Source: an uncultured Acetatifactor sp.
GTDB taxonomy: Bacteria; Bacillota; Clostridia; Lachnospirales; Lachnospiraceae
Assembly: GCA_910586775.1 (NCBI GenBank)
Contig: CAJUJN010000020.1
Coordinates: forward strand, 1-55,833
DNA length: 55,833 nucleotides
Direction: 5' to 3'
In this document: positions 1 to 8,497 of the stretch, piece after piece
Layout of the letters: the number at the start of each line of letters is the position of its first letter
How positions within the stretch are numbered: the first letter of the stretch is position 1
Program-made: the position numbers and the translations under genes
Notes under the pieces: model-generated
Seen by the model: only the letters and a program-made list of their open reading frames with translations
The model's database searches: none
Told to the model about the DNA's origin: nothing

Positions 1-21
1 CTGACTGGTTCATTCGCATGA

Positions 22-375
22 TTACATTAGGCAGCATTCAGCGTTATGCAGTATAACATTTTCTATATCTTGAAAAAAATCCAGAAATAGTTGTTCTACT
101 GTGGATTTCGACAATATCTGATTCTGTTTTATTTTTACACTATTTCCGGCAATTATTATTGCACTTAAATCACTCGAATATCCAGAGCCACAATACATAT
201 AAATAACTGCGGTTTTTTACCGTCCTACTGCTTAATTTTTCTTTAATGCTATCAAAACTGTCTATTTCTTTGGGCTGAAACCATTGTCCTTCTAAAAGCA
301 TAGGGCAACGATTATCAAAAAGAATAGGCAAACGGTTGTCGTTGGGATTAAAAAACCAACATCTGAAAAATATGC
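22..375 (-). pseudogene. decayed hypothetical gene, frameshifted
   Basis: The minus strand reads as protein-like sequence in two frames. From about 375 to 200 one frame gives a stretch containing NPNDNRLPILFDNRCP and EGQWFQPKEIDSF. Near 200 the readable frame changes and continues from an ATG at 198 to a TAA at 22-24 (58 codons, containing YCGSGYSSDLSA and FLDFFQDIENV). No single intact frame joins them, so this looks like a broken gene. I do not recognise the family. An AGAAGGAG-like site near 450 precedes an ATG in yet another frame. The rest of 376-606 shows nothing I can support. Confidence 0.35.
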
Positions 376-606
376 CGTTCGCTTAACAGTGTTATATGCA
401 AACTCTGCTATGGAATAAGAAAAAGACATACATAACTCATAGATGTTTCTCCTTCCAGAAGAATTTAAAATATTTTTGTAGCTTGCCTGTAAATATTCCG
501 CAATCCTGATTTACCACTACTTTCCTTATCTGCAAATAGGAATTTAAACATCCTGACACTCTGGCTCAATCAGGATAGCATGGCTAATCGCTGTTTTCCG
601 GGCAAT

Positions 607-1179
607 CTATATTTCCCCGGAGTCTAACTCCTTTACCGGAGATGCCTCCCCATATGCGTTTTTCCCCGACTCCGATTCGCGCAGGAGAAACCGGATATCT
701 ATCACGCAAAAGATAACGCCGACAGCAAAAACAGAAAGCCCTCCACCAAGCAGACGGTGCAGATCTCCGTCGTCCCCCGGCCCGCCGATGCCGAGCAATA
801 TAAAAAGAAAGATAAGCCAGGCCACGCCTGCCATGGCACACAGCCGTCCTGCCCCGTCAAAAACCAGCGCCAGCCAGCCGGGCTTCCCGGAATCGTGATA
901 TCTGCGCATGGCGGCAAAAAGCAACGCAAAATACATGGCAATGTTCCAAAGCAAACAGACAAGGAAACCGGATGCTCCAAGAATACCGTGGGGAAGTAAT
1001 TCCATTATAGTACACGATAATCGAATCAGAACCATATCGGTCATCAGGACAAAAACCCAAACCCACAAATACCCGGAGCGTGAAAGCCGTCCACGCCAAT
1101 GGAATAAATTCCGCAAAAAGTCCTTTACTGCAAACACCGCCCTCTCCACTTTTTTACCCTCCTTCTTTCCCCAAGTCAT
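607..1179 (-). CDS. DUF805 family membrane protein
   Basis: A 190-residue integral membrane protein of the DUF805 type. The family signatures are visible: FHWRGRLSRSGY near residue 27 (the F-x-G-R-x-x-R-x-x-Y/F motif) and RRYHDSGKPGW near residue 92 (the RRLHD-x-G-x-x-GW motif). Four hydrophobic segments follow the usual layout, with a polar tail of about 25 residues at the C terminus. The function of DUF805 proteins is not established. It lies on the same strand as the small genes to its right but is separated from them by about 65 bp. A start at 1179 is the first ATG; a later ATG is not excluded. Confidence 0.7.
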   Translation of the reverse strand: MTWGKKEGKKVERAVFAVKDFLRNLFHWRGRLSRSGYLWVWVFVLMTDMVLIRLSCTIMELLPHGILGASGFLVCLLWNIAMYFALLFAAMRRYHDSGKPGWLALVFDGAGRLCAMAGVAWLIFLFILLGIGGPGDDGDLHRLLGGGLSVFAVGVIFCVIDIRFLLRESESGKNAYGEASPVKELDSGEI

Positions 1180-1244
1180 CAGGGCTTTTTCCTTCCCGCC
1201 CCGGTTTCAGGTTCTTCCACTTGTCTGTTGGCACAAATTTATGC

Positions 1245-1598
1245 CTACGTTGGATAACCATATCCAAATAGTTTGATAAATTCATTCCATCCTAAAATAC
1301 ATATTCCCAGAATAAACAATCCGATAAAGGCCAGAACTGGCAGACACACTAAGAGCTTCTTTTTATGGCGGTAATTTTTGCATAATGAGAATGTCACGGG
1401 CAGAATTGCAAATAGCCATAGCAACAATTCCAAAACGCCAAAAAACACAGCAATATCAGATTCAGAACCCATGTCATACGCATATCTCTTGCCATGTCCG
1501 GTGATATTCATGTATATACTGCCAATCCAAAGCGGCGAGAAAGAGCTTACATACACAAACCATAGTGTCAAAATGATTGTTTTGAATTTTTTCATCAT
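1245..1598 (-). CDS. small hypothetical membrane protein
   Basis: About 117 residues starting at the paired ATGs MMKKFKTIIL. I chose this start because hydrophobic protein-like sequence begins here; the open frame extends upstream to 1694 but would overlap the end of the next gene. Three to four hydrophobic segments are visible (IILTLWFVYVSSF, VFFGVLELLLWLFAILPV, LLVCLPVLAFIGLFILGI). The ribosome binding site is weak. No family recognised. It lies between a DUF805 protein and another small unknown gene on the same strand. Confidence 0.5.
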   Translation of the reverse strand: MMKKFKTIILTLWFVYVSSFSPLWIGSIYMNITGHGKRYAYDMGSESDIAVFFGVLELLLWLFAILPVTFSLCKNYRHKKKLLVCLPVLAFIGLFILGICILGWNEFIKLFGYGYPT

Positions 1599-1659
1599 AC
1601 ACACCAGTTGAATATTGTCTATTATCGTACTCGCCTGCGCAGATATCAATGAGCGAATA

Positions 1660-2106
1660 TCAGTCCCACACAATGGCGAAACAATGAAAACCATCAGGAA
1701 CAGGCGGTATACAGGAAAATAAGCGATTCATCGCAGATTCGTTCCATTCCTCTGCCCCTCCCGAACACAGCCATTCACATCTTGCAAGTGTTTCCAATTC
1801 CGATGCTGAAAGAGAGGTACATATTATAGGCGATTCTCCCTCAAGCACCAATACCTCTTTTCCATCATATGCTGCAATTTCCGTGTCATTGTGCAGTTCA
1901 ATACGAATCCATGCGACATCTGGCCTTTTCTCAAGTTTCCGCATCAGTTCCCATATTTCGGCAATGGAAGGGTGTCCAAAATCACAGCCATTTGGCGCAA
2001 TGGAATCCTCCTCCGTATTCCACTCAAAAAACTCATCAAGCGTCAAAAGAGGCAGACGGTTATTATTTTCCGCCATTAGCTTTTTAAACATATTCAACTC
2101 TATCAT
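1660..2106 (-). CDS. hypothetical acidic soluble protein
   Basis: 148 residues, acidic and without membrane segments or a signal peptide, so probably cytoplasmic. The start is supported by AGAGGAG six bases before the ATG at 2106. The C-terminal part is rich in Trp and Cys (CEWLCSGGAEEWNE). I do not recognise a family. Small soluble proteins of this kind beside mobile-element scars are sometimes immunity or accessory proteins, but nothing in the sequence proves that here. Confidence 0.6.
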   Translation of the reverse strand: MIELNMFKKLMAENNNRLPLLTLDEFFEWNTEEDSIAPNGCDFGHPSIAEIWELMRKLEKRPDVAWIRIELHNDTEIAAYDGKEVLVLEGESPIICTSLSASELETLARCEWLCSGGAEEWNESAMNRLFSCIPPVPDGFHCFAIVWD

Positions 2107-2155
2107 GGTTTTTCTCCTCTAATTTCGATTTGTTGATGGCTCCATTATACTGCAA

Positions 2156-2380
2156 TCACTTTCCAGAGGGAATAAATTTTACAAAAAATTCACAGTTTGC
2201 GGCCGTCCTTCCGTCCTCCTTCCCCGCTACCTGTCGGCATACGATTTCAAATACATTCCCATCCCCTGTCCTGACAGTGAGCAGGCTGTTCCGCTCGTCT
2301 GCGTTCAGGCCGGCAATCCCCATCCCCTCGCTGTCGTTCAGTAAATCAAAAAGCCTGTCCCCAAAATAGTTCAGTTCCAT
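2156..2380 (-). CDS. small hypothetical protein (74 aa)
   Basis: 74 residues beginning MELNYFGDRLFDLLND, preceded by AAAGGGG at a workable distance from the ATG at 2380. The composition is that of a small folded cytoplasmic protein with alternating hydrophobic residues (SLLTVRTGDGNVFEIVC). No family recognised. It is the first gene of a leftward run of small unknown genes and is divergent from the XRE regulator at 2520. Confidence 0.5.
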   Translation of the reverse strand: MELNYFGDRLFDLLNDSEGMGIAGLNADERNSLLTVRTGDGNVFEIVCRQVAGKEDGRTAANCEFFVKFIPSGK

Positions 2381-2519
2381 TCTGTTGTTCCCCTTTCATG
2401 GAGTGTAGTCCACTGGCTAATATTATATAGCTTTTAAGAATCTATTGCAATCCCTATGCGTGATGTAGTCTAAAAGTGAACAAAATAAATGCTAATAGCT
2501 TATGAAATGGGTGGGCATT

Positions 2520-2846
2520 ATGGAAGGAAAAGGATTAGGCAGACGTATCAACATGGTGAGGAAAGACCGGGGATTCACGGCGGACAGGCTCTCGGAGCTG
2601 TGCAATATCAACGCAACTTACCTCCGGCAGATTGAGGGCGGGGCAAAGGTTCCCAGCCTGCCCGTATTTATCAATATCTGCAATGCACTGAAAATCTCCC
2701 CTGATTATCTGCTGCGGGATGTGCTGGAAGATAATGAGGTCAGCAAAATACGGGAGCTGGCGGAACTGTGGGAAAGTACATCGCCCAGCCAGCAGGAAAT
2801 CGCTGTTTCCATGATTCGGGCGGTATTGGAGCATAAGGAAGGTTAG
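2520..2846 (+). CDS. XRE family helix-turn-helix regulator
   Basis: About 108 residues. An HTH_3/XRE domain occupies roughly residues 4-60 (GRRINMVRKDRGFTADRLSEL, then NATYLRQIEGG and the PSLPVFINICNAL recognition region). A short acidic helical C-terminal tail follows, which could mediate dimerisation. The ATG at 2520 follows GGGTGGG; an in-frame ATG at 2502 is an alternative. It is immediately followed by TnpV-like and integrase remnants, so it is probably the surviving regulator of a degraded mobile element. Its targets cannot be told from the sequence. Confidence 0.8.
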   Translation: MEGKGLGRRINMVRKDRGFTADRLSELCNINATYLRQIEGGAKVPSLPVFINICNALKISPDYLLRDVLEDNEVSKIRELAELWESTSPSQQEIAVSMIRAVLEHKEG

Positions 2847-2885
2847 AAAGACCAGCCGGGTGTCGGCTGACCTTTCCATGTCCAA

Positions 2886-2970
2886 TCAAATATAAATCAG
2901 TTCGCTGTTTATGATCTCCTCCGCCCGGTTGCGGATATTGTTCATCCGGCCTACCCATTCAAGCTGTGAC
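2886..2970 (-). pseudogene. TnpV-like C-terminal remnant
   Basis: On the minus strand the frame ending in TGA at 2886-2888 reads SQLEWVGRMNNIRNRAEEI and ends in NSELIYI. From memory this matches the conserved C terminus of transposon-encoded TnpV proteins (a WV-x-R-MN-x-IR-x-A-x-EI-x-x-x-ELIY pattern). The frame is cut off at about 2970, where sequence of an integrase remnant on the other strand begins, so only about 27 codons survive. Confidence 0.6.
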
Positions 2971-3211
2971 AGCAAAGCAGGCGGCAAGGGCAAGGGCAAG
3001 AGAAATAGCAATAGCACAAGAAAAAACAAAATCTATGTTGCCGAAAAAGGAGGTTATAAAGAAGACAGTAACAGAGGTATATCAGGAATATTGTGAAAAG
3101 GGCAGGAGTGGAAAAGCTTATTCCACTATCAAGAAACAGGATTCCTTGTGGAACAATCATTTAAGAGAACGTTTTAAGAGGACAGACACCAGATGCCCAT
3201 CCTCTTTATAG
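2966..3211 (+). pseudogene. tyrosine integrase N-terminal remnant
   Basis: A GTG-initiated frame of 81 codons. Its middle (TVTEVYQEYCEKGRSGKAYS, then KKQDSLWNNHLRERF) resembles the SAM-like core-binding region of phage/ICE-type tyrosine recombinases. It stops after the divergent tail KRTDTRCPSSL, so the catalytic domain is missing and this is a truncated relic. With the TnpV scar and XRE gene it marks the site of a lost mobile element that ends against the rubrerythrin gene. Confidence 0.55.
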
Positions 3212-3229
3212 TAAAAAGCCATGTAAATA

Positions 3230-3769
3230 TTAACCAAAGTACCTCTTAAGCAGCCCCTCAAACGCCTTGCCATGTCTTGCTTCATCCCTTGCCATCTCAT
3301 GCACGGTATCATGAATCGCATCCAGATTAGCAGCCTTAGCTCTCTTAGCCAGGTCGAACTTGCCTGCGGTAGCGCCGTTCTCAGCGTCAACTCTCATCTC
3401 CAGGTTCTTCTTGGTGGAGTCGGTAACAACCTCACCCAGCAGTTCTGCAAATTTTGCAGCATGCTCAGCCTCTTCGTAAGCAGCCTTCTCCCAGTACAGG
3501 CCGATTTCAGGATAGCCTTCTCTGTGGGCAACTCTTGCCATAGCCAGGTACATGCCTACTTCAGAGCACTCGCCCTCGAAATTGGCGCGCAGATCCTTGA
3601 TGATATCCTCGGGAACGCCCTGCGCAACACCTACAACATGCTCTGCAGCCCAGGTCTTCTCGCCTGCCTGGACAGTGAACTTCTCAGCCGGCGCATGGCA
3701 GATGGGGCATTCTGCCGGTGCAGTGTCTCCTTCGTGAACATAACCGCATACTTGACATACATACTTCAT
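3230..3769 (-). CDS. reverse rubrerythrin (NADH peroxidase type)
   Basis: 179 residues. An N-terminal rubredoxin-like domain (CQVCGY near residue 5 and CPICHA near residue 21, the four Cys ligands of one iron) is followed by a ferritin-like diiron domain with ligands in FEGECSEVGMY, YEEAEHA, ENGATAG and EMARDEARHG. This domain order is the reverse of classical rubrerythrin. Known members act as the terminal peroxidase/oxidase component in anaerobes, reducing peroxide and oxygen with electrons from NADH via partner proteins. The start follows AAGGAG. It lies 42 bp downstream of the perR-like gene on the same strand, so the two are probably co-transcribed and derepressed by peroxide. Confidence 0.92.
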   Translation of the reverse strand: MKYVCQVCGYVHEGDTAPAECPICHAPAEKFTVQAGEKTWAAEHVVGVAQGVPEDIIKDLRANFEGECSEVGMYLAMARVAHREGYPEIGLYWEKAAYEEAEHAAKFAELLGEVVTDSTKKNLEMRVDAENGATAGKFDLAKRAKAANLDAIHDTVHEMARDEARHGKAFEGLLKRYFG

Positions 3770-3811
3770 AATACAAATCTCCTTTTTATTAAAATTTTTT
3801 GGAATACTGAA

Positions 3812-4210
3812 TCAGGAATGCTCATGGAGCCTGGTGCAGTGTCGGCAGGTTCCGTAAAAATAGGTCCTGTGTCCCTCAATCCGTCCGTCAAAGTTGGCGG
3901 CGGCCGTCGAAGTGATGGATTCGATGCTGTCCATTTCCAGGTCAATCACGCTGCCGCATTTCGTACAGACGAAATGGTAATGAGGAGAAGTATTGGCATC
4001 AAAATGATCTGTGCCGTCTCCCACGTTCAGTCGGTTGATTTCGCCGTCTTCGGACAGGAGCGTTAAATTACGGTACACGGTACCCAGACTGATATTCGGA
4101 TTCTCATTGCGGACATTCTGATAAATCATATCTGCAGTGGGGTGATCCTTTCTGGTCATCAGGAATTCTTTTATCAACTCCCGCTGCCTGCTGTACTTAC
4201 GTGCAGTCAT
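3812..4210 (-). CDS. perR: PerR-like Fur family peroxide regulator
   Basis: 132 residues. The N-terminal winged helix (HPTADMIYQNVR, SLGTVYRNLTLL) is typical of Fur/PerR. The C-terminal half carries the His/Asp-rich metal site (DHFDANTSPHYHF) and two structural zinc CxxC pairs (CTKC, CRHC). PerR proteins sense peroxide by metal-catalysed His oxidation and repress antioxidant genes. The PerR assignment over Fur rests on the downstream rubrerythrin, the short length and the box-like operators just upstream. The ATG at 4210 follows AAAGGAG. Confidence 0.85.
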   Translation of the reverse strand: MTARKYSRQRELIKEFLMTRKDHPTADMIYQNVRNENPNISLGTVYRNLTLLSEDGEINRLNVGDGTDHFDANTSPHYHFVCTKCGSVIDLEMDSIESITSTAAANFDGRIEGHRTYFYGTCRHCTRLHEHS

Positions 4211-4225
4211 CTGGCACTCCTTTAA

Positions 4226-4263
4226 ATTAATAATGATTACTGTTTTTATTATAATGATTTTTA
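4226..4263. promoter_or_regulatory. tandem PerR/Fur-box-like operators
   Basis: Two AT-rich near-palindromes lie 16-53 bp before the perR start: ATTAATAATGATTA (4226-4239) and TTATTATAATGATTT (from 4246). Both resemble the PerR box TTATAATNATTATAA. Their position suggests autoregulation of the perR-rubrerythrin unit. Confidence 0.6.
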
Positions 4264-4374
4264 GCGGCTTGTCAACAAAAATCGGATATTTTTACAGAGT
4301 TTATACATTGTTTATTTTCCGTTAGTCTGGACATACTATGCCGCTCGCATTTATCGGAGGCAGTGGCATATACA

Positions 4375-7300
4375 TCAGACCAACTCTTTGACAACCCGTC
4401 CCAACCGTGCCGCCAGTCCGGTCAGAATCTCATGGGTAATCGTGCCGCAGGTTTCAGCAATCTGTGCCGCGGTAATTTCCTCTTCTCCGGAACGGCCGAT
4501 AATGACAGCAGTGTCGCCTCTTTTCACATTTGGAATTCTGCTGATATCCACGATGCACTGGTCCATGCAGATTCTTCCGATAATGGGAGCCTGGCATCCG
4601 TTGATCAGGACATAGCCTCTTCCGTTGGACAGCTCCCTGGGCAGTCCGTCGGCGTAGCCGATGGCTATGGCGGCAATCTGCATATCCAGAGCAGCCGTAT
4701 AGGTAATCCCATAACTCACGGATTCCCCTGCATGCAGAGGACGTATGGAAGTAATTCTTGCCTTCAGGGACAGGACAGGCTTCAGTGACTGCTTCCATAC
4801 ATTCTGGTCAGCCGTTGTGCTCAGTACGCCGTAAAGTGCGATGCCGGGGCGGACAAAATCTGCGGCGAGCCTGTCGGGCTCCAGGCCGCCCCTGCTGCCC
4901 GCCGGGCGTTTATTCTGCCAGTCGGGGTCTCTCCTGTCAGGCAGCAGGTTCAGGATGCCATAGCTTGCCAGAATATGCAGCGCCGGACAGGAATATCCGT
5001 TTTCTTTCAGGATTTCGATTACCTGGTAAAATGCTCTCAGCTGGCTGGTGGTGAAGGACCTGTGCTGAGGATGGGGCGAGTCACTGACACATAAATGAGT
5101 AAAAAGTCCGTCTACTACCAGATTTTCCAGCTGATAAACGGCGGCAATCGCTTCCAGGTCTTCACAGCGTATACCGATGCGGTGCATTCCGGTGTCGATG
5201 CCGATATGGACATGCAGCTTCTCGCCGAAGCGGTTCAACACTTTGGCGTAGGGATAGTCCACCACGGTCTGAGTCAGCCGGTAGCGGCGCAGCAGCGGAA
5301 AATCTTCCGGGGAGGTATAGCCCAGGATGAGGATTTTCCCTTTTATTCCTGCGTTTCTCAGTTCGATGCCTTCCGAGATACATGCAACGCTGTAGGCATC
5401 CACTCCCATACTGTCCAGCAGCCGGGCGATTGGGACAAGGCCATGCCCGTAGGCATCCGCCTTTACGGCGGGCATCAGGCGGCAATGCTGCGGGATGCGG
5501 GCACGGAAAAACTCCACATTCTGTCTCAGGGCCTCTGCGTCCAATTCTATCCAGGCGCGGGAGCAGGCGCTTGCGGAATGCGGCGCAGCTTCTTTTTCCG
5601 GTGTATTTTCCATAAAAGTATCACTTTTTTCCGGAAGATGCATATCTGTTTCCGGTTCGGAGGATCGGGCCTGAAGTGTGGCAGCCTGTTTGCCGGGCGT
5701 TTTGGAGCCTGACATGATTTTTATAATATAATCATCCGCGTCGATTTCCTTTCGTTCAATTGCGGAATCCACGGCACCCCGTTCCTGCAGGGAGACGAAT
5801 TCCCTTGTTTCGGCAAACATATCCGCACCGTCCAGAATCCGGTTGGCGTAGCGCTCACTTTCCTCCGGCTGAGCATTGTCCGTATCGCAAGCATATTGAT
5901 AACGCGCCGAGGCAACAGTTTTTGAACGTATTTTCGACATGCCCGGCACATTGATAGGACCGATATTCCGCTCGGCAGGAGACATATTTTCTGTTGGGAT
6001 ATTTTCTGTTTGGGTATTGTACGGAAGGTATTCCTTATCGGCAGTTTTTCCTCCGTCGGGCCCGGCGTTCGGGATACCCTGCCATTCTTTTGTATTCCAG
6101 AGAGAAGCGCCGTCCGGTTCTTCTGTCTCGCGGGCAGCATCTGTGGATTTATTCATCCGGACATCGGCCTCTTCCGCAGGAATGCCGGGAGAATCATCCG
6201 ATAATTCTTCCGTGTGGGAATCTTCTGGTTCATCGGTAGACCAGGACATATCGGCTTCCTCTGTCTCGTATAAACTCCGGGGGTCTCCCGATTCGCCAGG
6301 AGACCAGACTTCATCGGATTCATTTTCTTTTGTATATCCGCCAGGGGAGTCTTCCGATTCGTTAGAAGACCAGAGTTCATCGATACCATTTTCTTCCGTA
6401 TATACGCTCCGGGAATCCTGCGTTTCTCTGTCCCAGCTTTCGTAATCATTCTGATGTTCCTTCGCCTGCATATCCGAAACCTCCTGATATTCCGTATCAT
6501 ATTCATATGTTTCATAAGGCAGTTCTTCTTCTGACTGAAGGGCTCTTCGGGCAGTCCTGTTTCCGGCAATACGGGAAAGCGAAAGTGAGGGCTTTACCTT
6601 TCCGGAGACATAACTTATGAAAAATCCGGCGGCCGTCGACAACAGAGCAACTGCAATATAATGTATGAGGCTGTTATCCACCAGAATGCCTGTCATCTTC
6701 AGCGGCCTGGCAATTCCCCTCACTGCCACGATAAATGCCGGGTGCAGAATATAAATCCAGGAAGCAGCAGTGCGGAGTTCCTTTTTGGATGGCGTCTGCG
6801 GATACAGCAGGTATTTGTACAGGAAAAACATGACAGGAACCAATGCAAAATACATGCTGTCATGACGCTGCAGTTCGAAATGCCGCAGTGTAAACGCTTC
6901 CCCTGTCATTGCGGCAAAAGAAATTGCCAGTCCCCCGAACCGGAAGAGCGGGGAGGCCAAAAGCCGCCCCTCTTTTTCTGTTCCCGCAGCCATCCACATA
7001 CCCATCACCATAAAAAGCGGTGCCATGAACAGCCCGTTTCGGGTGTAGGAGAAAAACTGAAAAAGCGCTCCGTATACGGTTTCCAGAGCGGGAATCTTCT
7101 GCGCCAGCCCGTAGTAGCTGTCGCCGAACAGCCCGATGATGTACAAAGCAGCGGACACAGCTGTCATGCTGCGCAGACTTAAGAAGCGGCTCATCAAATG
7201 CACCAGGAAAATCCCCAGGATACAGGCGGGAAAATACCACAGATGATAAAACGTTCCGTCGAATACAACCATGCGTAATGCCGAACTAACTGTCATATCC

Positions 7301-7611
7301 GCATAATGCTGCGCATAAATTCCTACAGGCAGATACAGAAGAATACAGAAAACGTACAGCAGCATGGTTTTCTGTAGAAATTTATGAAGCCTTGCCGTGG
7401 TTCTGACGGAAGGGTTCAGGAAACCTGCCGCCACAAACTGTCCGGTTACCATCATGAAAAACGGTACGGCAATCCGGGCAAGGACTCTGGTAAGGAAAAA
7501 ATCGGCACCCTCACTCACGGAGGTGAGAGGCGAGGTATGGATTGCAATTACAAGCAGGGCGGCACAAATCCGGAAGATATCAAGTCCGCCATAATTTCGC
7601 CTGTTATTCAT
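4375..7611 (-). CDS. vanT: VanT-type membrane serine/alanine racemase
   Basis: A fusion of about 1078 residues. Residues about 8-335 are an acyltransferase-3-like membrane domain with around ten hydrophobic segments. Residues about 685-1078 are a complete alanine-racemase fold with the PLP lysine in AVKADAYGHG (about residue 717) and the catalytic tyrosine in SVSYGITYTA (about residue 967). VanT enzymes make D-Ser for D-Ala-D-Ser peptidoglycan precursors. Known VanT proteins are around 700 residues; here an acidic low-complexity linker of about 330 residues with 22-residue repeats separates the domains. The ATG at 7611 is preferred over 7617 because GGAGGG is six bases before it. It overlaps the vanXY stop. 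Confidence 0.85.
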   Translation of the reverse strand: MNNRRNYGGLDIFRICAALLVIAIHTSPLTSVSEGADFFLTRVLARIAVPFFMMVTGQFVAAGFLNPSVRTTARLHKFLQKTMLLYVFCILLYLPVGIYAQHYADMTVSSALRMVVFDGTFYHLWYFPACILGIFLVHLMSRFLSLRSMTAVSAALYIIGLFGDSYYGLAQKIPALETVYGALFQFFSYTRNGLFMAPLFMVMGMWMAAGTEKEGRLLASPLFRFGGLAISFAAMTGEAFTLRHFELQRHDSMYFALVPVMFFLYKYLLYPQTPSKKELRTAASWIYILHPAFIVAVRGIARPLKMTGILVDNSLIHYIAVALLSTAAGFFISYVSGKVKPSLSLSRIAGNRTARRALQSEEELPYETYEYDTEYQEVSDMQAKEHQNDYESWDRETQDSRSVYTEENGIDELWSSNESEDSPGGYTKENESDEVWSPGESGDPRSLYETEEADMSWSTDEPEDSHTEELSDDSPGIPAEEADVRMNKSTDAARETEEPDGASLWNTKEWQGIPNAGPDGGKTADKEYLPYNTQTENIPTENMSPAERNIGPINVPGMSKIRSKTVASARYQYACDTDNAQPEESERYANRILDGADMFAETREFVSLQERGAVDSAIERKEIDADDYIIKIMSGSKTPGKQAATLQARSSEPETDMHLPEKSDTFMENTPEKEAAPHSASACSRAWIELDAEALRQNVEFFRARIPQHCRLMPAVKADAYGHGLVPIARLLDSMGVDAYSVACISEGIELRNAGIKGKILILGYTSPEDFPLLRRYRLTQTVVDYPYAKVLNRFGEKLHVHIGIDTGMHRIGIRCEDLEAIAAVYQLENLVVDGLFTHLCVSDSPHPQHRSFTTSQLRAFYQVIEILKENGYSCPALHILASYGILNLLPDRRDPDWQNKRPAGSRGGLEPDRLAADFVRPGIALYGVLSTTADQNVWKQSLKPVLSLKARITSIRPLHAGESVSYGITYTAALDMQIAAIAIGYADGLPRELSNGRGYVLINGCQAPIIGRICMDQCIVDISRIPNVKRGDTAVIIGRSGEEEITAAQIAETCGTITHEILTGLAARLGRVVKELV
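6208..6402. repeat. 66-bp repeats in the vanT linker
   Basis: Three tandem units at 6402-6337, 6336-6271 and 6270 to about 6208 (minus strand) encode 22-residue repeats starting YTEENGIDELW, YTKENESDEVW and YETEEADMSW. The period is a multiple of three, so the racemase frame is kept. The product is acidic and Ser/Asp/Glu rich, probably a flexible linker between the membrane and racemase domains. Confidence 0.8.
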
Positions 7612-8497
7612 CTGCATCCCTCCATTCAGTTATAATAAGGCCGTCTACATTATTGCCGGAGACAGACCAGGAGACGTCTTTCGGCTGATTGCCGGAGACA
7701 GACCAGAGGCCGTCTTTCGGCAGAGTGCCGGAGGCGGAACAGAAATCGTCTTCCGGCAGTTCAGTAGAAAACCCGTGTGCTGACAGTGTGGATGTAGGAG
7801 AGGCACAGTGGCTTTGTGGAAGCACTGTGCCGACATCCCCGACGGCATCGATGTAGGAGACGGAAGCGATGCTGCCGCAGCACTGTATTTGATAAGAAGT
7901 TCCTCCATGCGGAAACTTTCTTATGAAATCAATATATTCCTCCAGAACCATTTCTTCCCGGGTTATGATTTCCGCGTGAGGCTTTCCCACATAGCGGAAG
8001 TGCCAGGGTTCATGGGCGATTCCCGTCACTTCTTCCCTGCCGGCGGGATAGCGGAGGATAAAACCGTGCCCCGCAGCTTTTTCACGGAAAATCCGGCAGG
8101 TACCGGTGTCCGGAAAGGCGGGGCAGATGAAGTCCAAAGGTTCCCGGCGCAGTCCCAGGTCAATGGCGAGGCCGGTCTGATGCTCGCTGTGGCCGGGGAC
8201 TGCCACGTATTTTCGCGTAAATGAAATTCCGTTTTCTTCCAGCGAGTCATCCCATATTTTCTGCTGTTCTTCCCGGGAACGCCAGCCGCTGACAGGCACA
8301 ATGGATGTCCATCCGTCTATTTCCCGCATCAGGCGGTTCAGGGCTTCGGCTGCGTGGGAGCACATCAATATGGAAGGCGCGGACGGACGAACCGGAACCA
8401 GGGGACAAGCCATTCCGGAGACAATACCGTGCATTGCGTTAACCAGAATCAGATCTCCGCTGTAAATGTTGTCTTTTAATGTTTTCGTCACAGTCAT
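7604..8497 (-). CDS. vanXY: VanXY-type D,D-peptidase (M15B)
   Basis: 297 residues, cytoplasmic by lack of a signal or membrane segment. The M15 core fills residues about 1-200: SGWRSREEQQKIW near 70-82, the zinc motif SEHQTGLAID (His106, Asp113) and the EPWH motif (catalytic Glu163, zinc His166). VanXY enzymes remove D-Ala-D-Ala dipeptides and terminal D-Ala so that only D-Ser-ended precursors remain. VanY or another M15 carboxypeptidase is possible, but the gene order ligase-peptidase-racemase favours VanXY. The start overlaps the ligase stop as ATGA. The last 80 residues are an unusual repeat-built tail. Confidence 0.85.
   Translation of the reverse strand: MTVTKTLKDNIYSGDLILVNAMHGIVSGMACPLVPVRPSAPSILMCSHAAEALNRLMREIDGWTSIVPVSGWRSREEQQKIWDDSLEENGISFTRKYVAVPGHSEHQTGLAIDLGLRREPLDFICPAFPDTGTCRIFREKAAGHGFILRYPAGREEVTGIAHEPWHFRYVGKPHAEIITREEMVLEEYIDFIRKFPHGGTSYQIQCCGSIASVSYIDAVGDVGTVLPQSHCASPTSTLSAHGFSTELPEDDFCSASGTLPKDGLWSVSGNQPKDVSWSVSGNNVDGLIITEWRDADE
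7655..7762. repeat. 36-bp repeats in the vanXY 3' end
   Basis: Three 36-bp units encode ELPEDDFCSASG, TLPKDGLWSVSG and NQPKDVSWSVSG (residues 246-281). They follow the conserved M15 core and form a Ser-rich tail not expected in VanXY. Confidence 0.85.

Noticed and set aside
3172..3229. Hairpin AAGAGGA/TCCTCTT after rubrerythrin as a terminator
   Set aside because: The loop is long and there is no clear T run on the rubrerythrin side.
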